Assembly: GCA_965205225.1 (NCBI GenBank)
Contig: CBDBFZ010000003.1
Location: 1,426,001 to 1,490,000, forward strand
DNA: 64,000 bases
Direction of reading: 5' to 3'
Source of the DNA: Litorimonas sp965205225
GTDB lineage: Bacteria > Pseudomonadota > Alphaproteobacteria > Caulobacterales > Maricaulaceae
Shown: in pieces, positions 26,230-34,929 of the stretch
Layout: each line of letters opens with the position of its first letter
How positions within the stretch are numbered: position 1 is the stretch's first letter
Notes under the pieces: model-generated
What the model was told of the DNA's origin: nothing
Seen by the model: the letters and a program-made list of their open reading frames with translations, nothing else
The model's database searches: none
Program-made: the position numbers and the translations under genes

Positions 26230-27498
26230 CTATTCGAAGATGAGTCGCCGGAGATAGGCTCCCACTTCACGCTTATCCATGCTGATACCGGCTTCAAGGG
26301 GTGATTTTGACTTTGAAAACCGTATTTCGAGATCAACATACTGATTCCGATCCATGGGATGAGGTATACGCCCTTTCATGATACTCTGTTTGTTTTCAAC
26401 CGCTGAAGCGGTATCAACGATATCTACCAATTTACCGTCGAGCAGAATAGTTATTTCCTGTGAGTCGATGAAAGCCGGAACTGCAAAGTGATAAGTAATA
26501 CCTTCGACAGGCCGGTTGACCTGAAATCGGCCTGTCATGGTCTTGCCAACGCCGAAATTACCGTACACACCTGAAACAGCTCCAATTTGACGCACGAAAT
26601 CTTCAACCGGGATGCGGAAATTCTCACGATAGGCTTTCAGCGAAGTCAAAACATTGTTTTGCTTTTTCTCGCGCCTATACATGAATTTGATCATGGAATC
26701 GCGCTTGGCAAAATTATCCTTCAACTCACCAATATCCGCCTTGTCGAGCGTGTAACCCGGAACCATTCGTGATGGAAGTGGGCGCGGCACATAGATCGTG
26801 CTGTGCCTGTCGCCGGTTTCCTCGATAGGACGATCTTTCGTATACATATAGATCGTGAAGCTCTTGCGAGAGATATTCGGATTAGTCGGATGGCGGATCT
26901 GTTCGAAACCATGCCAGGAATACTCGTTTGTCTCGAACAAAATACAGCGGTTTTTGAGGGGCAGGAAGGTCTTAATTTCATCCGTCTCAGGCTCCCAGGG
27001 ATTCTTATGGAGTTGCAAGGAACCGCCCCATTCCTCTTCCCACTCCTCATTAAGGTAGATGATAGCGTTAATGCGACGGTGATAGCCTGTGTTACGATGC
27101 AGATTGAAATCTATGTGGGGGTCCATGCTCTGACCGCCCAGGTTTTCGTGAGTCCCTGCGCCGTGATATTCTGGATCGTAAAGAAGCCCTTCAATCCCGG
27201 TCAGGTCGCGCATCAAGGCTTGGAAACCCTCACCGCGTATATATTCATCAATTTCACGAAAAGCCGGCCCTATGCCACAAACGTCGTGACAAGCATACTT
27301 GCGCTGCTTGATTCCGAACTCTGTCGTCATCCCCTCTTTGGGCGGAGACGGAAACTGCTTCAGTATGCGCGTAACAAGTCCGTCATCAAAGAAGTTGGGA
27401 ATGTCGACATGCTTGAATGGCTGTGCCGCCGCGAAAGCCTTACGATAGGCGGTTTTATTCTCGGTGAGACTCGGATGTAGAATTTGAGAAGCTGTCAT
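26230..27498 (-). CDS. 2-oxoglutarate/Fe(II)-dependent oxygenase (prolyl-4-hydroxylase-type)
   Basis: A 422-residue protein whose first 220 residues form a 2OG-Fe(II) dioxygenase domain. The Fe ligands are His128 and Asp130 in MDPHIDFNLH and His196 in YSWHGFEQI, with Arg211 of RKSFTIYMY for the 2-oxoglutarate carboxylate. IIYLNEEWEEEWGGSL matches the P4Hc pattern. The last 180 residues (from about 240) look like a separate beta-rich domain of unknown role. No signal peptide. It stands alone between pseudogenes; similar proteins occur with glycan or natural-product genes, but no substrate can be assigned here. Confidence 0.8.
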   Translation of the reverse strand: MTASQILHPSLTENKTAYRKAFAAAQPFKHVDIPNFFDDGLVTRILKQFPSPPKEGMTTEFGIKQRKYACHDVCGIGPAFREIDEYIRGEGFQALMRDLTGIEGLLYDPEYHGAGTHENLGGQSMDPHIDFNLHRNTGYHRRINAIIYLNEEWEEEWGGSLQLHKNPWEPETDEIKTFLPLKNRCILFETNEYSWHGFEQIRHPTNPNISRKSFTIYMYTKDRPIEETGDRHSTIYVPRPLPSRMVPGYTLDKADIGELKDNFAKRDSMIKFMYRREKKQNNVLTSLKAYRENFRIPVEDFVRQIGAVSGVYGNFGVGKTMTGRFQVNRPVEGITYHFAVPAFIDSQEITILLDGKLVDIVDTASAVENKQSIMKGRIPHPMDRNQYVDLEIRFSKSKSPLEAGISMDKREVGAYLRRLIFE

Positions 27499-27701
27499 TG
27501 AATAAAATATCCTGCGAGCAATCTTAATAAATTATACTGCCCGGGATCATCTTGAGGTATGATCTAACGCAAGTCAATTGAAGGTATTGGCCATTGCAAC
27601 AGATTAAGCGCATAATGCATATTATGAGAAATATATGAACATCCTAATCTGAACCCAATAGACGTTACTCATCATCGTGCTCCAAACGATAATTTAAAAA
27701 C

Positions 27702-27806
27702 TGATCCACGCCCCCACTTCCTACCACTTTCTGGTGAGAGTCATTTAATTTCGACGAATTCGGCGGAATTGCGTCTGCAGCTTGACCTTGGAGATTCGTC
27801 CCTTAC
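27702..27806 (-). repeat. Solo end of an IS3-family (IS407-like) element
   Basis: Starting tgatccacgcccccacttcc, this matches, in the opposite orientation, the IS end at 631-673 over about 45 bp (cccccacttcct-ccactttctg and gagagtcattt). Weak similarity continues into what would be the last dozen codons of OrfB. No transposase domain remains. It occupies the 328-bp gap (27499-27826) between the oxygenase and the amidohydrolase. The rest of that gap is AT-rich with no gene; the promoters of the two divergent genes presumably lie here. Confidence 0.6.
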
Positions 27807-27844
27807 CTGGCTGACATCTCCAGCAAATGCCGCTAGCATACGGT

Positions 27845-29539
27845 ATGATAAAATCTATTTTTGCAACCTCATCTCTCATTGCTCTCACGGCCTGCGGACA
27901 AGCAATAGTGCCCGCCAATGCTGAAACAGCATCTGTAGACGGCTGGTGTTTCAGTGGCGGGACGATCTACACCGCCAATGACGCGCAGCCGATGGCTGAA
28001 GCCGTCGCTATCGTAGACAGTAAAATCACCTTTGTCGGTGTAGATGAAGGCGACTGGTGCCCCGATGGCGCGGCGGCTTACGCGCTGAATGGCTATGCTC
28101 TATACCCAGGCCTGACGGACGCGCATGCTCATCTAATCGGAATCGGTAAGCGCGAGATGGAACTTGATCTGTCCGGCGTGACTTCTGTTCTTGAACTTCA
28201 GGATCTAGTCCGAACGGCAGCAAACGACACACCCTTCGGCGAAATCATATATGGCTATGGCTGGATCGAAACGCATTGGCCGGAAGGCCGCTTCCCCAAC
28301 CGCGCAGACCTTGACGCCGTGACGGATCAGCATCCTGTCATTCTGCAACGCGCTGATGGTCATGCCTCGGTTGCAAACAGTCTCGCATTGATGCGCTCGA
28401 ATATAGATGGAACGACCGAAGCGCCGTTTGGCGGAGCCATCAATCTCGACGTCGATGGTGAGCCCACCGGCATGCTGATCGATAATGCTCAGAATCTTGT
28501 CGCCAACCTTATCCCTCGGATGGACACGGAAGCCCGTGAGAAAGCTTTCCAGTTGGGATCAGACGTCTATGCGTCGCGCGGCTGGACCAACATTCATTCG
28601 ATGAGCGTCGAACCGGAAAATATCAACATTATCAACCGCCTGTCGACTGACGGGACGATCGGGATTCGCGTTTATAATTCTATCGGTGTTCCAGAAAGTC
28701 GAGCCGGGGAAAAAGTTTCTGAAATGCGCGGCGATATGTCGGCAGAATCAGACCTCGTGACAACACGAGCAATTAAACTCTACGCTGACGGCGCACTGGG
28801 ATCGCGAGGCGCTGCTCTTCTCGAACCCTATTCAGACGATCTTGGCAATTCAGGGCTGATAATACTTAAAAAAGAACGCGCCCTTCCCATCTTCAAATCC
28901 GCTCTTCGAAACGGTATTCAGGTCAATACCCACGCCATTGGTGACAAGGCAAATAAGGCCGTTCTGGACTGGTATGAGGAAGCCTTCGCATCGGTCCCGC
29001 TTGGCGAGTGGGCTGTATCCGAGCCCCGCTGGCGGATTGAGCACAGCCAGATCCTCGATGTCACCGACATTCCCCGGTTCAAGGCGCTCGGGGTCATTCC
29101 GTCGATGCAGCCCAGCCATGCGATCGGCGATCTTCACTTCGCTGTCGACCGTCTCGGAACCGATCGCCTTGCGGGCGCCTATGCGTGGCGCGCCTTGATT
29201 GATACCGACGTGATGATCGCAGGTGGATCGGATGCGCCCGTTGAGGTTGGTGATCCTCGGATCGAACTCCATGCCGCTATACAACGGATCGATCTGCAGG
29301 GTTACTCTAATGAAAACTGGGGGCTTGATCAACGGGTCACACCACAGGAAGCGCTGAAAATGTTCACTCTGTGGCCGGCTTATGCCGCTTTCGAAGAAGA
29401 CAAGGTCGGTTCAATCGAAGTGGGTAAGCATGCTGATTTCTCAGTCTTCGACAAAGACATGCTCGACCCATCCGTAGAGCCGATGGATGCCGAACCCGTC
29501 ATGACAATGGTTAACGGCAAGGTCATTTGGAGCCGCTAA
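27845..29539 (+). CDS. YtcJ-type amidohydrolase lipoprotein
   Basis: About 564 residues; amidohydrolase_3 (YtcJ) family. Lipoprotein signal SLIALTACGQ places Cys within the first 20 residues from the ATG at 27845; ATG at 27827 would add six residues. It shows the metal motif TDAHAHLIGIG, GYGWIETHWPEGRFPNRADLD, LQRADGHASVAN, KLYADGALGSRGA, VNTHAIGDKA, RIEHSQIL and GGSDAPVEVGDPR, all family hallmarks, so it is likely active. Probably outer-membrane or periplasm anchored. Substrate unknown. Third unrelated exported amidohydrolase type in the window. Confidence 0.88.
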   Translation: MIKSIFATSSLIALTACGQAIVPANAETASVDGWCFSGGTIYTANDAQPMAEAVAIVDSKITFVGVDEGDWCPDGAAAYALNGYALYPGLTDAHAHLIGIGKREMELDLSGVTSVLELQDLVRTAANDTPFGEIIYGYGWIETHWPEGRFPNRADLDAVTDQHPVILQRADGHASVANSLALMRSNIDGTTEAPFGGAINLDVDGEPTGMLIDNAQNLVANLIPRMDTEAREKAFQLGSDVYASRGWTNIHSMSVEPENINIINRLSTDGTIGIRVYNSIGVPESRAGEKVSEMRGDMSAESDLVTTRAIKLYADGALGSRGAALLEPYSDDLGNSGLIILKKERALPIFKSALRNGIQVNTHAIGDKANKAVLDWYEEAFASVPLGEWAVSEPRWRIEHSQILDVTDIPRFKALGVIPSMQPSHAIGDLHFAVDRLGTDRLAGAYAWRALIDTDVMIAGGSDAPVEVGDPRIELHAAIQRIDLQGYSNENWGLDQRVTPQEALKMFTLWPAYAAFEEDKVGSIEVGKHADFSVFDKDMLDPSVEPMDAEPVMTMVNGKVIWSR

Positions 29540-29557
29540 GTTGATCATGACTCCATC

Positions 29558-30004
29558 ATGAGGATGGAGCTCACCACGTCACCGGACGGTGCGGGTGCCA
29601 AAGTACTGAGCGAGGGGATAAGAACATTCAATCATGTCCCCACCTCGGATCTGGAACCCGGGAGTGTGGAAGTTCGGTTTTTGTCATGGCACATAATAAA
29701 GCTGGTGACGTTAAAGGTGATCGGTCTGCGCGCGACGTTCAACTGGAATACGCTGCACATTGAATTGCTCTGGCTTTCAGAGGAATGTCAGGGGTCGGGT
29801 ATCGGCCAGCAGATCATCATAGCGGCAGAAGAGCGGGCCATCGAGCTGAGTTACCTGAATGCCTTCGTTGAGATGACAAGCTGGTAGGCTAAACCTAAAC
29901 CCTTTTATGAAAAGGCCGGATACACGCTGGTTGCAACGCTAAAGGATCGACCGGTTGGGCAGGCATACGCCCCATTATCTGACCAAGAAACTACGCTCGC
30001 TTGA
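29558..30004 (+). pseudogene. GNAT acetyltransferase with one in-frame amber codon
   Basis: Frame 29558-30004 is 148 codons and GNAT-like throughout: LLWLSEECQGSGIGQQI is the acetyl-CoA loop, then AEERAIELSYLNAFVEMTSW, a TAG at 29885-29887, AKPKPFYEKAGYTL and DRPVGQAYAPL. Relatives have Gln at the amber position (FQA-FYEKxGY), so a single CAG to TAG change, plus possibly two extra residues (KP), explains it. Without suppression the product lacks its C-terminal strands. Follows the amidohydrolase by 18 nt. Confidence 0.75.
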
Positions 30005-30016
30005 AACCGCTGATCC

Positions 30017-30482
30017 TTAGTCTCTGAAATTCTTGAATTGAACGGATTGTTTCAGGGCAAGGTCTTTTACAAACTGGATCGCTGCTTGAAGGTCATCGCG
30101 CTTTTTCCCGGTTACGCGGAGTTCCTCGCTTTTTATAACGACTTGACCTTTCAACTTTTATTCTTTGATTTTCTTAACGATTTTACGTTTCATATCACGG
30201 TCAATGCCTTCCTTGACGGCAATCGTCTGGCGCACGCTCGCGCCGGCCGCCGGGTCAACCTTCTGATAATCCAGCTGTTGCTGAGATGATCTGGATCAGC
30301 TCATACATCTGCGTCAGCTTGAGATCATCATCGGCAAAGATCTTGATGCCGCCGTCGACGACTTCAACCGTGCTCTTACTGCCCTTGAAGTCGTACCGGG
30401 TTCCCACTTCCCGCATCACATTCTGAACGGGATTGGTAACCTCGAACAGATCAACTTAACTCACGATATCAAATGACGGCAT
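30017..30482 (-). pseudogene. yajQ: YajQ-family nucleotide-binding protein, broken
   Basis: On the minus strand the ATG at 30482 starts MPSFDIVS, then TAA where the family has Glu, then VDLFEVTNPVQNVMREVGTRYDFKG. The frame is lost after AGLSEG. C-terminal parts follow in another frame, with VTGKKRDDLQA and VQFKNFRD before the stop at 30017-30019. One nonsense codon at codon 9 and at least one frameshift make it inactive. YajQ is a small widespread cyclic-di-GMP/nucleotide-binding protein; whether another copy exists cannot be seen. Confidence 0.85.
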
Positions 30483-30504
30483 CGGGACCTCTAAAATAAC
30501 TCGG

Positions 30505-30530
30505 AAAACGCCGCCCGAAAGCGGCGTTTA
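30505..30530 (-). terminator. Rho-independent terminator of the ACAD operon
   Basis: A perfect 8-bp stem, aacgccgc/gcggcgtt, with a six-base loop. Read on the minus strand it is followed by TTTT. It starts about 24 nt after the stop of the acyl-CoA dehydrogenase gene and so ends the four-gene minus-strand operon. The U-run is short. Confidence 0.8.
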
Positions 30531-30553
30531 ATGATCAATGTGAATGAGGTCGA

Positions 30554-31822
30554 TCAGGCCTGCTGATTTGTGTACCCACGCAGTTCCTTGCGGGCGACTT
30601 GCATCCGGTGAACTGCATCCGGTCCATCAGCATATCGCAAAGCCCGCATCTGTATGAACATGCTTGCCAGCGGCGTGTCCTGACTGATCCCGACACCGCC
30701 ATGCATTTGCATGGCTTCGTCAATCACCTTGAGCGCGACCTGCGGGGCCGCCACCTTGATCATGGAGATGTAGGGCGCTGCAGCCCGGTGATCGCCCGTA
30801 TCCATCATGGACGCGGCTTTCAGGCAGAGCAAACGCGCCTGTTCGATTCCAATGCGGCAATCGGCGATGATATCATAATTCGCGCCCAGTTTAGCCAGCG
30901 GACGTTCAAACGCTTCACGCGAAGTGGCACGTTCGCATAATAGCTCTAGGGCGCGTTCGGCCTGGCCGATGGCCCGCATACAGTGGTGAATACGGCCAGG
31001 GCCAAGACGACCCTGAGACACTTCGAAACCCCGCCCCTCACCGATCAGCAGCGCGTCGGACGGAATACTGACATTCTCAAATTTCATATGCAGATGACCG
31101 TGCGGTGCATCGTCAACACCAAAGATCGTCATCGCGCGTAGTTTGGTAATCCCTGGCAAGTCAGCCGGAACAACAAACATGGAATGCTGTTTGTGCCGAC
31201 GCGATAGATCATCACCCTTGGGCTCAGTGCGCGCCATCAGGATATACACTTTCGTGCGCGGATCCCCCGCACCGGATGACCAGTATTTTTCACCATTTAG
31301 AACCCATTCGTCGCCATCCTTGACGGCGCTGAACTCAAGATTGGTTGCGTCAGAGGAGGCGACATCCGGTTCTGTCATCAGATAGGCCGAGCGGATTTTA
31401 CCGTCTAGCATGGGGTTCAGCCACTTTTCTTTATGCTCTTTCGTACCGTATTTCTCGAACACTTCCATATTACCGGTATCCGGCGCAGAACAGTTGAAAA
31501 CTTCCGGCGCAAGATGTGTCCAGCCCATTTGTTCGGCCAGATGGGCATATTCGACCGTCGTCAGGCCATAGCCTTTGTTGGATGCGGTCAATCCTGTCTT
31601 GGTCAACCAGAAGTTCCAGAGCCCCTTGGACCTCGCCTTTGTTTTGAGTGCTTCCAGTGTTTCCAACTGCCACGGCGTATGCGCCCAGCGATCAGCCGCC
31701 ATTTCCGTCTCGTGATGCCATTTGTCTTCAATCGGCAAAACATCGTTCTGAACCATGTCCCGAACTTCGGACAGTATCGGCTTGAGGCGCTCGGTTACGC
31801 CGAGACACATATTATCGCTCAT
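30554..31822 (-). CDS. Acyl-CoA dehydrogenase, ACAD10/11-like
   Basis: A 422-residue FAD-dependent acyl-CoA dehydrogenase. Visible are SAYLMTEPDVASSDATNL (FAD/substrate region), WVLNGEKYWSSGAGDPR, GPGRIHHCMRAIGQAERAL and a C-terminal AMQMHGGVGISQDTPL typical of the family. The sequence style and the partner kinase resemble ACAD10/ACAD11, where the dehydrogenase domain eliminates phosphate from 4-phosphoacyl-CoA. Last gene of the operon, 9 nt after the kinase gene and before a terminator. Confidence 0.88.
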   Translation of the reverse strand: MSDNMCLGVTERLKPILSEVRDMVQNDVLPIEDKWHHETEMAADRWAHTPWQLETLEALKTKARSKGLWNFWLTKTGLTASNKGYGLTTVEYAHLAEQMGWTHLAPEVFNCSAPDTGNMEVFEKYGTKEHKEKWLNPMLDGKIRSAYLMTEPDVASSDATNLEFSAVKDGDEWVLNGEKYWSSGAGDPRTKVYILMARTEPKGDDLSRRHKQHSMFVVPADLPGITKLRAMTIFGVDDAPHGHLHMKFENVSIPSDALLIGEGRGFEVSQGRLGPGRIHHCMRAIGQAERALELLCERATSREAFERPLAKLGANYDIIADCRIGIEQARLLCLKAASMMDTGDHRAAAPYISMIKVAAPQVALKVIDEAMQMHGGVGISQDTPLASMFIQMRALRYADGPDAVHRMQVARKELRGYTNQQA

Positions 31823-31831
31823 GAAAATCTC

Positions 31832-32899
31832 CTAAAGTGTTCCGCTATTAATCTTGTATCGAGCCAGGCTGCCCAGTGTTTCAACGGACTTGTCCATAAC
31901 CGCAAAGCGTTCATCCTGTGTTTGACCGCGGACATATCTTGCATGAATTTGCTGAATGATGACGGCGAGACGCCAGATGCCATAGACAAAATAATAGTGG
32001 ATGTCGGACACATCATAGCCCGTCTTCTCGCTATAGCGGTCCGCAAATTCGCGGCGGCTCGGCATCCCGAGTGCTGCAGAAGGTTGCCGGATCATCATAT
32101 GCATGGGCGCAGGGTCAGTAGCCTCGATCCAGTAGGACAGCGTATTTCCCAGATCCATCAACGGATCGCCAATGGCGCAGATTTCCCAATCCAGCAGTGC
32201 CGCAATCTGGCGGGGGTCTTTCGCCATCAAAATGGCGTTATCCACGCGATAGTCACCATGAAGCACCCCGACATTGCCAGACTCGGCAGGCATATTGTCT
32301 TCCAGCCATTTTTGGACATCGTCGAAGCGCGTGATGCCGTCGGTCCAGGCTTTGTCCCACCGTCTGTTCCAGCCTGTAATCTGGCGCTCGACATAGCCTT
32401 CAGGGCGTCCGAAATCTTCAAGGCCAAGTGCTTTCCAATCCAGTGTGTGAAGTTTTGCCAGTGTCGAAATGAAGTTTTCGCCCAGTTGCGCCATATCGCC
32501 AGCGGACCAGTTCCACTCAGCCGGAATGGTCTTGTGGATGAGCGGGCCATCAACCCGATTCATGACATAGAATTCCCGGCCGATTATGCTCTCATCATCC
32601 GTGTAGAATACCGTTTGCGGCACTTGGTCGAAGCCGGGCTTCAAATCGCGCATGATTCTGTATTCGCGGAACATATTATGCCCCGCTTTCGGTAACGGTC
32701 CGAAGGGCGGTCGGCGCAGAACAAGGCGACGAAACGGATAATCGATCGCGTAAGTCAGATTGGAATTGCCCGACGGATATTGCGTAACAGTCGGCGTCCC
32801 GGAGAGCCCATCGACATTGACCTTTAGAACCGCATCCACCGCGTCAATGTCGAGACCTTCACCTTTACGGACTTCGATTGTGGCGTTCTCGCCGGCCAT
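31832..32899 (-). CDS. APH-family phosphotransferase, ACAD10/11 kinase-like
   Basis: A 355-residue aminoglycoside-phosphotransferase-fold kinase. The N-lobe is recognisable from QYPSGNSNLTYAI and the glycine-rich region. The catalytic Brenner motif is VLHGDYRVDNAIL and the metal-binding Asp is in LLDWEICAIGDPLMDLG. Homologues encoded beside ACAD genes, or fused to them in animals, phosphorylate the 4-hydroxyl of 4-hydroxyacyl-CoAs. ATG at 32899 overlaps the preceding stop as TGATG. The substrate assignment is from context. Confidence 0.82.
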   Translation of the reverse strand: MAGENATIEVRKGEGLDIDAVDAVLKVNVDGLSGTPTVTQYPSGNSNLTYAIDYPFRRLVLRRPPFGPLPKAGHNMFREYRIMRDLKPGFDQVPQTVFYTDDESIIGREFYVMNRVDGPLIHKTIPAEWNWSAGDMAQLGENFISTLAKLHTLDWKALGLEDFGRPEGYVERQITGWNRRWDKAWTDGITRFDDVQKWLEDNMPAESGNVGVLHGDYRVDNAILMAKDPRQIAALLDWEICAIGDPLMDLGNTLSYWIEATDPAPMHMMIRQPSAALGMPSRREFADRYSEKTGYDVSDIHYYFVYGIWRLAVIIQQIHARYVRGQTQDERFAVMDKSVETLGSLARYKINSGTL

Positions 32900-33675
32900 C
32901 AGAGCGTCGCTCCGCCGTCAACAACCGTGCATTGACCTGTATAAAAGCTCGCTTCGTCCGAGACCATGAACAGGACGGCCCCCACCATTTCTTCGGGCTG
33001 GGCGAAACGTTTGATCGCCATAGTCGCGTCCAGATATTGCTGCACATTCGGTGCATTTTTCAGGGCAGACGCCAAACGTGTATCAACAGGTCCGGGCAGG
33101 AGGGCATTCACGCGAATGCCTTCACCCTTTTTGTCGTCAGAATATTCCTTGGCCATGCCCTGCGTCATGGTGATCAAGGCCGCTTTCGTCATGGCGTACA
33201 CCACGCGCATCGGTGCGGGCTGTAATCCGTCAATAGACGCGACATTGACCACCGATCCGCCACCATCCCGCTTGAGCATGGGATAGGCTTTGGAGGTCAG
33301 GAAATAGGGCCCGCGCGTATTGACCGCAAAGGTCTTGTCATAGGCCTCTTCGGTACAGTCGTGTACTGGACCATAATGCGGATTGGTAGCGCCGTTATTG
33401 ATAAGAATATCGAGGCGACCATACTCGCTTTGGATCTGTTCCAGAACTTTGTCATGATGGGACAGATCACCCAGATGCAATTTGGCAAAGCTAGCGCTTC
33501 CGCCTTTTGCCTTGATGTCATCAGCCACCTTGGTGCAGGCTTCCGGTTTACGGGACGTACAGACGACATGCGCCCCATGTTCGGCCAGACCATGCGCAAT
33601 AGCTTCGCCAATACCGCGGGACGCCCCTGCCACAAGAGCGATTTTTCCTGTCAGATTGAAACGCGCCATAATCAT
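32899..33675 (-). CDS. Short-chain dehydrogenase/reductase (SDR)
   Basis: A 258-residue classical SDR. Cofactor loop AGASRGIGEAIA, NNGATNP, catalytic Ser in NVASIDG and YAMTK (Tyr-x3-Lys) are present. It ends with FYTGQCTVVDGGATL, the usual SDR C-terminus. Start 33675 overlaps the upstream SDR stop as TGATG; the Met two codons on is an alternative. Probably oxidises or reduces a hydroxyacyl intermediate of the operon's pathway; stereochemistry and chain length unknown. Confidence 0.88.
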   Translation of the reverse strand: MIMARFNLTGKIALVAGASRGIGEAIAHGLAEHGAHVVCTSRKPEACTKVADDIKAKGGSASFAKLHLGDLSHHDKVLEQIQSEYGRLDILINNGATNPHYGPVHDCTEEAYDKTFAVNTRGPYFLTSKAYPMLKRDGGGSVVNVASIDGLQPAPMRVVYAMTKAALITMTQGMAKEYSDDKKGEGIRVNALLPGPVDTRLASALKNAPNVQQYLDATMAIKRFAQPEEMVGAVLFMVSDEASFYTGQCTVVDGGATL

Positions 33676-34460
33676 CAGGTGTCCTTGAAAATGTAGGATT
33701 TGGTGGCTTTGAGTTTGGCCAGCATCTTGCGCATGCCATCCAGCCAGGCGTCAGGGTCGGCCGCACGGAAAGCATAATATTCACCGGCAACAGGGTGCGG
33801 CAGCACCAGGAACTTTTCATCCGCGATAGCCTGGCGCAATGCCTCAGCCACGTCGAACGGGTCGAGTAATTGTTCCCGCTGGCCAGAGAAATTCACACCC
33901 GCTGTCATATTGGTCCGGACATATTGCGGGCAAATACAATGGCTGTTGATCCCTGCATCGCCATGTTCGATAGAGATACTTTCAGCGAAAGAGACTGCGG
34001 CGTGCTTGGTCGCACTATAGCTGGCGAAGCCGACCTGGTTGAGCAGGCCCGCCGCTGACGCTGTGATGACAAACCGTCCCTCGCCCCGTTCCAGCCAGCC
34101 CGGCACAAGGCGGCGGGCGGCGTAAACATTTCCCATCACGTTGACCTGCCAGCTGGACTCCCAGCTTTCATTGGATCCGCCTGCGACGTGCGGGCCATTG
34201 CTTTCACTAATGCCGGCATTGGATATAAAAATATCGATGGCACCTAGGTCAACCTCAGCCTGATTGATGAAATCAACAACCGATGTTTCGGACGACACAT
34301 CGCAAATATAGGCTTTGCTGCCGGACGCCTCGGCAGCCTTTACTGGAGGCGACAGATCGGAGAGCGCTACTTTCGCGCCCTGACCTGCGAACATTTCACC
34401 TATCGCGCGGCCAATGCCGCCTGATGCGCCTGTGACGGCGACAATCTTGTTTTTAAACAT
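33675..34460 (-). CDS. Short-chain dehydrogenase/reductase (SDR), operon leader
   Basis: A 261-residue SDR with TGASGGIG (10-17), ISNAG, catalytic Ser in ITASAAG and YSATK. The C-terminal 60 residues (PVAGEYYAFRAADPDAWLDGM) differ from the classical VDGG ending, as in SDRs found next to ACAD10/11-type genes. First gene of the four-gene operon SDR-SDR-kinase-ACAD, all joined by 1-nt TGATG overlaps or a 9-nt gap. Confidence 0.85.
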   Translation of the reverse strand: MFKNKIVAVTGASGGIGRAIGEMFAGQGAKVALSDLSPPVKAAEASGSKAYICDVSSETSVVDFINQAEVDLGAIDIFISNAGISESNGPHVAGGSNESWESSWQVNVMGNVYAARRLVPGWLERGEGRFVITASAAGLLNQVGFASYSATKHAAVSFAESISIEHGDAGINSHCICPQYVRTNMTAGVNFSGQREQLLDPFDVAEALRQAIADEKFLVLPHPVAGEYYAFRAADPDAWLDGMRKMLAKLKATKSYIFKDT

Positions 34461-34547
34461 GAACGTGTCTTAAACAGCTTTATCCCGCGTGCAACCCGAA
34501 GCCAAGCGCTTCACATAGTCGATGAGCATGGCATAATAGGACACATT

Positions 34548-34649
34548 ATGGGGACTGAAGAAGAAAGCTTATTCCGCGAAATGGGCGCACGCGATCAATC
34601 GGGTTTGCTCGACGAAGATGATGTGTCCCGAATGAAAACCAGTCGCTGA
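34548..34649 (+). CDS. Possible 33-aa acidic ORF of unknown function
   Basis: ATG at 34548 opens a short frame with MGTEEESLFREMGARD and LLDEDDVSRMK. The LFREMG..D...L start resembles the N-termini of some Smr-domain proteins, but no Smr domain follows, so it may be a truncated relic or chance. The stretch 34650-34834 holds nothing I recognise. Confidence 0.2.
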   Translation: MGTEEESLFREMGARDQSGLLDEDDVSRMKTSR

Positions 34650-34929
34650 CCTGTTTCTCCTGAGAAGAACCCATGAGCGGTCTGTTTTGTTACGCTTGCG
34701 GCAACAAGAATGATAATTACCATCGCTCAGTCTGGTCACTAAGTGTGGAACTGTTTCAGAGTCTGACTGCCTTCGAAGGCCGGATTTGATGCAGCCTGTA
34801 CAGTTTTGTACAGTTTGATTCTCAATCCGGTCAGATGTCTCGCGCATATGCGGATGGTGCGCGCCAGAAATGGACCTCGCCCATGCGTCTGTTTCTCGCG
34901 ACGTCGCTACTTCTGTTCGGTTATATCAC

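Noticed and set aside
674..27701. A 27-kb composite transposon bounded by IS3 ends
   Set aside because: The bounded DNA is housekeeping (tkt, guaA, guaB, tRNA), the IS ends are relics without transposase, and no target duplication was found.
31433..32695. 420-codon plus-strand frame
   Set aside because: Lies wholly antisense to the ACAD and kinase genes, has no family similarity and reflects codon bias of the real genes.
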